DNA from: Aquitalea palustris
GTDB taxonomy: Bacteria; Pseudomonadota; Gammaproteobacteria; Burkholderiales; Chromobacteriaceae
Length of the DNA stretch: 64,000 nt
Assembly (NCBI RefSeq): GCF_003693445.1
Contig: NZ_RFAR01000021.1
Coordinates: 1 to 64,000, forward strand
Direction of reading: 5' to 3'
How positions within the stretch are numbered: position 1 is the first letter of the stretch; each line of letters starts with the position of its first letter. The translations under genes and the position numbers were made by a program. Of this stretch, positions 36,096-41,890 are shown in pieces. Under the pieces are notes generated by a model. That model ran no database searches and was not told where the DNA came from. It saw only the letters and a program-made list of their open reading frames with translations.

Positions 36096-36650
36096 ATGAA
36101 AAATTCCCTGAAAATTACTGATGCCGAGCGACTGATCCTAGCTAATCAGTACCAAATTCTTGCCGAACTTGAAGTGCTTAATAAGCATGGAGATGGGAAA
36201 GAATATTCAGAGCTATCGAATGACCTTCGAGATGGCTACAGCTTTTTCTATGATGGTTTTTTTGATGCAGTACTTTCCAACGTCCTAGACAAAGATGATG
36301 AAAGCTTTGTATTAAACACCTTAGATCTGTTCTCCACACTAAAAGCTAGTTACGATGAGCTTGATAAAGCACAGCAGGCTGAAATCTATGCAAAAGGGAT
36401 CTCATTTGATGGTTTTGACGGAAATCATGAGACCGAGCTTCTTGGATTTGTAGACGCACTTGCAAAGCACAATAGATTTTTCACCATTCTTGATGGAAAA
36501 ATGGGACTAAATTCGCATGCACCCATGGTGAGCATTTATCAAAGACAATTAGCCAAATGGGAAGAGTTGGGAGAGCCACTTTATCCAATGAGCTTTGAGC
36601 AAATTCGTGATATTGCTGAAGCTAGAAAACACCCAACAGCGCGTAAATAA
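36096..36650 (+). CDS. YfbU family protein, prophage cargo
   Basis: 184 residues from ATG 36096 (TAGAGG upstream). The YfbU pattern is clear: ITDAERLILANQYQILAELE near the start, ISFDGFDGNHETELLGFVDAL in the middle and HAPMVSIYQRQLAKWEELG near the end. Escherichia coli YfbU is all-helical and has been linked to stress-related cell death; its molecular function is not settled. The gene is AT-rich and stands immediately upstream of the third late-promoter-like motif. Confidence 0.85.
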   Translation: MKNSLKITDAERLILANQYQILAELEVLNKHGDGKEYSELSNDLRDGYSFFYDGFFDAVLSNVLDKDDESFVLNTLDLFSTLKASYDELDKAQQAEIYAKGISFDGFDGNHETELLGFVDALAKHNRFFTILDGKMGLNSHAPMVSIYQRQLAKWEELGEPLYPMSFEQIRDIAEARKHPTARK

Positions 36651-36665
36651 TCGAATAAACGGTTA

Positions 36666-36722
36666 CCCACTGAACCCCCTCAGCTAATCCCATCCCCCAC
36701 CATGCCCCGACAATCGGGGCAT
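36666..36722 (+). promoter_or_regulatory. Late-promoter-like motif, copy 3, with start-codon hairpin
   Basis: CCCACTGAACCCCCTCAG at 36666-36683. The hairpin ATGCCCCGA-CAA-TCGGGGCAT (36702-36722) runs into the gp46 start codon at 36721. The spacing from motif to ATG is 55 bp, against 56 bp at copy 2. The role corresponds to the Mu late promoter within the tail genes. Confidence 0.6.
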
Positions 36723-37074
36723 GGACGCTTTACTCGACCCTCACACCGCCAGCTATGCCGGCAGCCGCACCAGCACCCTGGCCAATGCCGTTTATCTGCG
36801 CCTGGCCACGCCGCTGGGCAGTTGGTGGGCAGACCCCTCGCTTGGCTCACGCCTGCATGAGCTGCAACGCGCCAAAGACCTCAGCCGTATCGACGCGCTG
36901 GCGCGGCAGTATGCCGAGCAGGCTCTGGCTCCCTTGCTGCAGGATGGCCGTGCCAGCCGTATTTCGGTAGAGAGCCAGCGGCCCCGGCCCGGCTGGCTGG
37001 TGCTGTTGATTACCGTCACCGCGGCCAGCGGCACACTACAGACCTTCCGCTATCCAGTGCGGGTGGCCGGCTGA
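36721..37074 (+). CDS. Baseplate protein gp46-like
   Basis: 117 residues. VYLRLATPLGSWWADPSLGSRLHEL and YAEQALAPLLQDGRA match the phage GP46/gp25-like baseplate family. The start codon lies in the hairpin described above, with only GGGG as a possible ribosome binding site. It overlaps gp47 by one base. Confidence 0.9.
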   Translation: MDALLDPHTASYAGSRTSTLANAVYLRLATPLGSWWADPSLGSRLHELQRAKDLSRIDALARQYAEQALAPLLQDGRASRISVESQRPRPGWLVLLITVTAASGTLQTFRYPVRVAG

Positions 37075-38138
37075 TGGCTTATCCCTTGCTCACCATGGCG
37101 CAGATTCGCGCCGACATGCTGCGCGACATCCGCAACCTGCTGCCCGAAGCCGATACAGGCCCGGACTCGGACTACTTCATCCGCGCCACCTCGGTAGCCA
37201 GCGCGGTAGAAGGCCTGTACCAGCACCAGGCGTGGATGGTGCGGCAGATTTTCCCCGACACCGCCGATCATGATTATTTGCTGTTGCATGCCCGACTGCG
37301 TGGTCTGGAGCCCAAGCCGGCCGTGGCCGCCAGCGGCCGCATGCTGTTGCGTGGTAATCCTGGCAGCCCCATCGCTGCCGGAATACAGGGCAAGTGGACC
37401 GACCAGCTGTATGTCAGCCGCGAGGCCGGGCTGATCGGTGCAGATGGCACAGCGACAGTGGCCGCCAGTGCAGCACTGGCAGGATTTGCTGGCAATGCGC
37501 CGGACGATGCCCGGCTGGAGCTGCTGGCCCCACCGCCAGGCATGCAGTCGGCAGGTCAACTGGTGGAGATGCGCGGTGGGGTGGAGGAAGAAAGCGATGC
37601 CGAGCTGCTGGCGCGGCTGCTGGATCTGATCCGCCGTCCACCCGCTGGCGGCAATGTGCATGACTACCGCCGCTGGGCATTGGAAGTGCCGGGCGTGTCG
37701 GCAGCTTATGTCTACCCGCTACGGCGCGGACTGGGCACGGTGGACATCATCATCACCTCGGCCGGTGGCCTGCCATCGGTGGCGACGCTGGCCGCCGCAC
37801 AGGCGCATATCGACGCGCTGCGCCCGGTCACTGCCAGGCACAGCCTGGTCGCTGCACCTGCGGTGCGACTGGTGGATGTGGAGCTGTTGCTGTCGCTGTC
37901 CGGCCTGACGCTGGAACAAGCCCGACTACAGCTGACACCGCAGCTGCACACCCGTTTCGACCAGTTGGCCCCCGGCCAGCTGCTGATCCGCAGCCAGCTG
38001 GAAACGCTGGCTTCCAGCCTGCCCGGCGTGGTGGACCGGCGCATCGTGCTACCGGCCGCCAATGTGCAGCCGCTGGTGAATGAACAGCGGGTGGAATGGC
38101 TGCGCCTGGGCCGACTCGACATCAAGGCCATGCCATGA
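37074..38138 (+). CDS. Baseplate J protein (Mu gp47-like)
   Basis: 354 residues. LTMAQIRADMLRDIRNLLP, ASAVEGLYQHQAWMVRQIFP and GGNVHDYRRWALEVPGVSAAYVYP are the hallmarks of baseplate J proteins, which form the wedge ring. Complete, and overlapping gp48 by four bases. Confidence 0.95.
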   Translation: MAYPLLTMAQIRADMLRDIRNLLPEADTGPDSDYFIRATSVASAVEGLYQHQAWMVRQIFPDTADHDYLLLHARLRGLEPKPAVAASGRMLLRGNPGSPIAAGIQGKWTDQLYVSREAGLIGADGTATVAASAALAGFAGNAPDDARLELLAPPPGMQSAGQLVEMRGGVEEESDAELLARLLDLIRRPPAGGNVHDYRRWALEVPGVSAAYVYPLRRGLGTVDIIITSAGGLPSVATLAAAQAHIDALRPVTARHSLVAAPAVRLVDVELLLSLSGLTLEQARLQLTPQLHTRFDQLAPGQLLIRSQLETLASSLPGVVDRRIVLPAANVQPLVNEQRVEWLRLGRLDIKAMP

Positions 38139-38704
38139 GCCACGCCACACTATTGGCACTGCTGCTGCCACCGCAATCCTATGCACGCAATGCCCAGCCC
38201 TTGCAGATCGAGCTGCAGGCCGAGGGCCGGGCGCTCGATGTGGCCGAGCGCGATGGCCTGCAGGCTGCTGCCGCCATCTCCCCCTTCTTTGCCGAATACA
38301 CCCTGCCGGACTGGGAGCGAGTGTGTGCGCTCACCCCGCCCAGCGGTGCCGGCTACCAGCAGCGGCTGCAGGCGGTGCTGGCCAAGCTGGCGGCTACCGG
38401 GGGGCTGAGTATTCCTTACTTTCAGCGACTGGCCAGCAGCCTGGGTTACCGCATCGACATTGTCGAACCGCAGCCTTTTCGTGCCGGCATCAACCGCGCC
38501 GGCGACATGCTGCAGGTGGCCGACATTATCTGGGTGTGGCAGGTGGTGGTGCATGCCGCCCAGGTGCAGGCCTGGCGTTTCCGTGCTGGCCAGTCCGCTG
38601 CCAGCGAGGCGCTCACCAGCTTTGGCGACCCGGTGCTTGAAACCGTGTTCCGCGAGCTGAAACCGGCGCACACCTTTGTCTACTTCGCCTATCAGGAGGG
38701 CTGA
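38135..38704 (+). CDS. Tail protein gp48-like (DUF2313)
   Basis: 189 residues from ATG 38135. LLALLLPPQSYARNAQPLQIEL, LPDWERVCAL and the central LSIPYFQRLASSLGYRIDIVEP identify the DUF2313/YmfQ family, a baseplate periphery protein that holds the tail fibres. Confidence 0.9.
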   Translation: MSHATLLALLLPPQSYARNAQPLQIELQAEGRALDVAERDGLQAAAAISPFFAEYTLPDWERVCALTPPSGAGYQQRLQAVLAKLAATGGLSIPYFQRLASSLGYRIDIVEPQPFRAGINRAGDMLQVADIIWVWQVVVHAAQVQAWRFRAGQSAASEALTSFGDPVLETVFRELKPAHTFVYFAYQEG

Positions 38705-39301
38705 ATGCACAAGATCAACACCCCGGACAGCCTGTTTCACGATGGCGACCCGTCAACCGGCGCGCTGGGCACCATCGTCACCGCCGCCTGGCTGAATGCC
38801 ATGCAGGGCGAGCTGGTGAGCGTGATCGAGGCGGCCGGCATCAAGCTGGATGCTGGCAAAACCAACCAGCTACTGCAAGCCATCGCCAAGCTGGTGAGCG
38901 ATGCCGCCGCGCCACTCAAGCATGGCCATCTCTGGACAGACATCAGCAAAACCCCCACCACGCTGGCGGGGTATGGGATTGGGGACGCACTAGCACTCAA
39001 ACCGGGACTAGCTGACAAGGTGGACTTGAACAGCATCAGTGAAACCGGCCTTTATCATCAGTCCAATAATGCGGCGGCGGAGAGTGGCAGCAATTACCCG
39101 ACCCCCTATGCTGGCATGCTGTTTGTCTTCAGTGCTGGCTTGATGTGCTACCAGCAATTCCAGGATTACCAGGGCAAACGGCTGTGGTGGCGGGTCAAGT
39201 ACCGCGATGCCTGGTCCAGCTGGAATGCCAGCACGGCGCTGGTCGAACTCCCCGGCCAGTGGGACACCCGCTTAAACCAACGCATGACTTTCCAGTACTG
39301 A
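38705..39301 (+). CDS. Tail fibre protein with pyocin-knob-like C-terminus
   Basis: 198 residues. The N-terminal INTPDSLFHDGDPSTGALGTIVTAAWLNAMQGE segment is the usual attachment part of Mu/P2-like fibres. The C-terminal part (RLWWRVKYRDAWSSWNAST) resembles a pyocin-knob domain. The protein is short for a fibre, so it is probably a connector carrying the adhesin encoded next. Confidence 0.75.
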   Translation: MHKINTPDSLFHDGDPSTGALGTIVTAAWLNAMQGELVSVIEAAGIKLDAGKTNQLLQAIAKLVSDAAAPLKHGHLWTDISKTPTTLAGYGIGDALALKPGLADKVDLNSISETGLYHQSNNAAAESGSNYPTPYAGMLFVFSAGLMCYQQFQDYQGKRLWWRVKYRDAWSSWNASTALVELPGQWDTRLNQRMTFQY

Positions 39302-39310
39302 GGCCGCGCC

Positions 39311-40126
39311 ATGCCCAAGACCTTTATCGACGGCCGGGAAATCAAGCGCTGGTGGCTGGATGGCCGCGAAGTCAGCCGTGCCTATCTTGATGGCCGCCTG
39401 GTGTTCCAGAAAGAAACCGTCATCCGCATCAGCGCCCACGACCATGGCATCACGGGCCAATGGGTGATCGACCGTATCCAAACAGCATTTGCAGGTGCGC
39501 CACCCGCCGGAGCCAGCATCCGCTTGGTCATTGAGTCAGGCATCCAGCTGGTGGCCGCCAATGTCGGCGAATGTTTCCGCCTGGACGGTAGCTGGTGGAA
39601 TGGCACATTGGCAAGCTGCCAGATCATCATCGAAAACCACGGCTACCTGCTGGGGCGTGGTGGCCAGGGCGGCAATACTGGCTCGGGTTGGCAGGAGGCA
39701 GGTTTGCCTGGCGGCAATGGCATCGTCAGCAATGGCGTGCCACTGCTGGTGGCCAACTATGGCGTGATTGGCGGCGGTGGCGGCGGCAGCGGTGCCACTG
39801 GCTGGTACGACGGCGGCAGTGGCAACTACAACTCCACCGGTGGCGGTGGTGCCCCCTTCGGTCCGGGTGGGCCAAACAATAGCGGCAGTAATGGCAAATG
39901 GTGGGGATCGGCCGCCAGCTTGGACACGCCAGGCCGCAGCGGTGGAGGGCCGGGGGGCAATGTTCCAGGTGGCAACTGGGGCGAGAAAGGCGGCGACGGC
40001 TTGTTCAAACAGGCTGGAGGTGCCCGTTACCCGGTAGCTGGCGGCCCTGCCGGCTCCGCCATCATCTGTAGTAACGCTGCCTTTGGCTGGATCAATCGCG
40101 GCGACATCCGAGGAAACGCACCATGA
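39311..40126 (+). CDS. Glycine-rich receptor-binding adhesin
   Basis: 271 residues. After IDGREIKRWWLDGREVSRAYLDG the protein becomes very glycine-rich (IGGGGGGSGATG, GGGGAPFGPGGPNN, GGGPGGNVPGG), with repeated glycine blocks like the polyglycine loops of T4/T2 gp38-type adhesins. It would sit at the fibre tip and determine host range. No invertase gene is seen nearby to vary it. Confidence 0.7.
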   Translation: MPKTFIDGREIKRWWLDGREVSRAYLDGRLVFQKETVIRISAHDHGITGQWVIDRIQTAFAGAPPAGASIRLVIESGIQLVAANVGECFRLDGSWWNGTLASCQIIIENHGYLLGRGGQGGNTGSGWQEAGLPGGNGIVSNGVPLLVANYGVIGGGGGGSGATGWYDGGSGNYNSTGGGGAPFGPGGPNNSGSNGKWWGSAASLDTPGRSGGGPGGNVPGGNWGEKGGDGLFKQAGGARYPVAGGPAGSAIICSNAAFGWINRGDIRGNAP

Positions 40127-40653
40127 ACAGCCTGATCTTTGACGGCAGCATCACCCGCCTGCAGCGCGCTCACGGCACCTTCCACACCCGGCTTATTCCA
40201 GTCCTTACCCCACGCCCGGCCAGCGAGGACAGCACGCAGCAAGGTGTGCCTATTCGCATCCGCTACCTGCTGGCGGAGCCGGCCGACAAGTCGGTGCTGG
40301 AGCTGGACGACGCCGACTACACCTGGCAGCTGAATGCCGAACAATGCGCCGAGCTGGACACCTTCATCACTGACTTCGACCCGGCCAATGCCATTGCCTG
40401 GCCCGCGCCGCTGTCAGCGGAAGAACAGGAGCGCCTGACCCGCGCCGAACGCGACCGCCGCCTGCAGGCCACCGATTACCTGCTGATGCCGGACTACCCC
40501 ATCAGCACGGCCGACCTGGACGCAGTGAAGGCCTACCGCCAGCAGCTGCGGGATTTGAGCCAAGCGCCGGACTGGCCTGATGTTGCGTGGCCAGCGCTAA
40601 CGCCAGGCGGAGAGGAGGACGCAGCCACAACCACCCTGCCCGAATCTGAATAA
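40123..40653 (+). CDS. Tail fibre assembly / phage_tail_APC-like protein
   Basis: 176 residues, overlapping the adhesin by four bases. The C-terminal part (ERDRRLQATDYLLMPDYPIS ... LRDLSQAPDWPDVAWP) is the phage_tail_APC pattern. The N-terminal region is beta-rich. It is probably a fibre-assembly chaperone. Confidence 0.75.
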   Translation: MNSLIFDGSITRLQRAHGTFHTRLIPVLTPRPASEDSTQQGVPIRIRYLLAEPADKSVLELDDADYTWQLNAEQCAELDTFITDFDPANAIAWPAPLSAEEQERLTRAERDRRLQATDYLLMPDYPISTADLDAVKAYRQQLRDLSQAPDWPDVAWPALTPGGEEDAATTTLPESE

Positions 40654-40742
40654 GTGAGAGACAGCGACCGACCATGATGCGTCAACATCAGGCCGGCCAG
40701 CTGACCCGCAGAACGACCCTGCAAGTCACCCCAAGGCTGCCA

Positions 40743-40758
40743 CTTTCTGCGCAGAAAG
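40743..40758. promoter_or_regulatory. Perfect palindrome upstream of com
   Basis: CTTTCTGC/GCAGAAAG, 16 bp, 44 bp before the com-like start. It could be a regulator site or an RNA hairpin. The rest of the 148-bp gap 40654-40801 holds no gene. Confidence 0.45.
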
Positions 40759-40801
40759 CCCGGACAGTCTAACGGTTAAACGGTCCCGGACCACCTTGCC
40801 G

Positions 40802-41002
40802 ATGTCACTACCCGAAATCCGCTGCGGCCATTGCGGCCGCAAACTCGCCGAGGGCCACGTGCTGGTCCTCAGCATCAAATGCCCGCGCTGCCGGGTGCTA
40901 AATCATTACCAGGCCACGAGCCATTCACCAGCGCACCAGGGCGTGCCAGACAGGACACCAACTGATGCACAGCCAACCCATCATTCCCTGGTTGGGCGGT
41001 AA
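40802..41002 (+). CDS. com: Com-like zinc-finger translational regulator
   Basis: 66 residues from ATG 40802. The four-cysteine finger IRCGHCGRKLAEGHVLVLSIKC is completed by PRC (C8, C11, C27, C30), as in Mu Com, the RNA-binding protein that opens the mom message for translation. The last 38 bases overlap the following methylase gene, as com overlaps mom in Mu. The C-terminal tail beyond the finger is not conserved. Confidence 0.8.
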   Translation: MSLPEIRCGHCGRKLAEGHVLVLSIKCPRCRVLNHYQATSHSPAHQGVPDRTPTDAQPTHHSLVGR

Positions 41003-41759
41003 ACGCCGTCTGGCCGACAAACTACTGCCGCTGTTTCCGCCACATGACTGCTATGTCGAACTGTTCTGTGGCGGCGCAGCCCTGTACTTCCTGCGCCATC
41101 ATCCGGCAAAAACCGAGGTGCTCAACGATGTGAACGGCGAACTAGTCAACCTGTACCGTGTGGTTCAACACCATCTGGAAGAGTTTGTACGCCAGTTCAA
41201 ATGGGCTATCAGCAGCCGTGAAGTATTCAAATGGCAGCAAATGACTCGCCCGGAAACCCTGACCGACATCCAGCGCGCTGCCCGCTTTTATTACCTGCAG
41301 CAGCACGCCTTCGGCGGCAAGGTACAGGGTCAAAACTATGGCACCGCCACCACCACGCCGATGATTAACCTGTGCCGCATCGAGGAGAACCTCAGCGCCG
41401 CCCACCTGCGACTGGCCGGTACCAATATCGAAAACCTGCCCTGGGACGAATGCCTACAGCGCTACGACCGCAGCCACAGCTTCTTCTATGCCGATCCGCC
41501 GTACTGGCAAACCGAAGGCTACGGCGTCCCCTTCGGCCTGGAGCAATACCAACGCCTTGCCAACCTGATGAAGCGCTGTAAAGGCAAGGTGATGGTGAGC
41601 ATCAACGACCATCCCGATATCCGTGACGTGTTTAACGGCTTCTGGATGGAAGGGCTGGAAATAAAATACAACACCGGCAACAGCCACGGGGCAGCGGATA
41701 GCAGCAAGGAACTTGTGATCACCAACTGGCAGCCGGAGGTGATGGGGGGATTGTTCTGA
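40965..41759 (+). CDS. dam: D12-class DNA adenine methyltransferase (Dam-like)
   Basis: 264 residues. PIIPWLGGKRRLADKLLPLFP, VELFCGGAALYF (SAM site), LNDVNGELVNLYR and catalytic FFYADPPYW identify an N6-adenine methylase of the Dam/D12 group. It occupies the place of mom in Mu and overlaps the Com-like gene, so phage DNA modification probably protects incoming or packaged DNA from host restriction. The six-base stem CCAACC/GGTTGG (40973-40995) just inside the coding region could be the target for Com control. Confidence 0.9.
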   Translation: MHSQPIIPWLGGKRRLADKLLPLFPPHDCYVELFCGGAALYFLRHHPAKTEVLNDVNGELVNLYRVVQHHLEEFVRQFKWAISSREVFKWQQMTRPETLTDIQRAARFYYLQQHAFGGKVQGQNYGTATTTPMINLCRIEENLSAAHLRLAGTNIENLPWDECLQRYDRSHSFFYADPPYWQTEGYGVPFGLEQYQRLANLMKRCKGKVMVSINDHPDIRDVFNGFWMEGLEIKYNTGNSHGAADSSKELVITNWQPEVMGGLF

Positions 41760-41767
41760 GGGCAAAA

Positions 41768-41793
41768 ACAAAGGGAGCTTATGCTCCCTTTGT
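41768..41793. terminator. Terminator after the methylase gene
   Basis: ACAAAGGGAGC-TTAT-GCTCCCTTTGT, a perfect 11-bp stem. It closes the rightmost phage transcript and marks the end of recognisable phage genes. Confidence 0.85.
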
Positions 41794-41890
41794 GCGGCAG
41801 AAAATCGGCCAGAGCAGTCGTTGCGAGGGTCTTAGGCGAATGGCCGGCATCTCCACACTTGAGGGTATTCGCTTGAGAAGCCATTTTTGC

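Larger units (their letters stand above)
2760..41890. mobile_element. Mu-like transposable prophage (approximate limits)
   Basis: Gene order follows transposable phages: c-type repressor diverging from ner, transposase A, ATPase B, accessory HTH genes, gemA, mor, lysis genes, DUF1804 small terminase, large terminase, DUF935 portal, F and G, protease I, capsid T, gp36-gp38-like genes, sheath, tube, frameshifted chaperone, tape measure, N, P, gp45-gp48, fibre, com and a DNA methylase. Nearly every backbone gene is present, and only the endolysin is visibly damaged. Exact ends and the target-site duplication were not identified: the left end lies between about 2.75 and 2.82 kb, the right end most likely between the dam terminator (41793) and 41890. 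Confidence 0.85.

Noticed and set aside
41760-41890. Exact right end of the prophage
   Set aside because: I looked for a CA end mirroring the left TGTC...CGAAAAG and for a five-base duplication but found none convincing.
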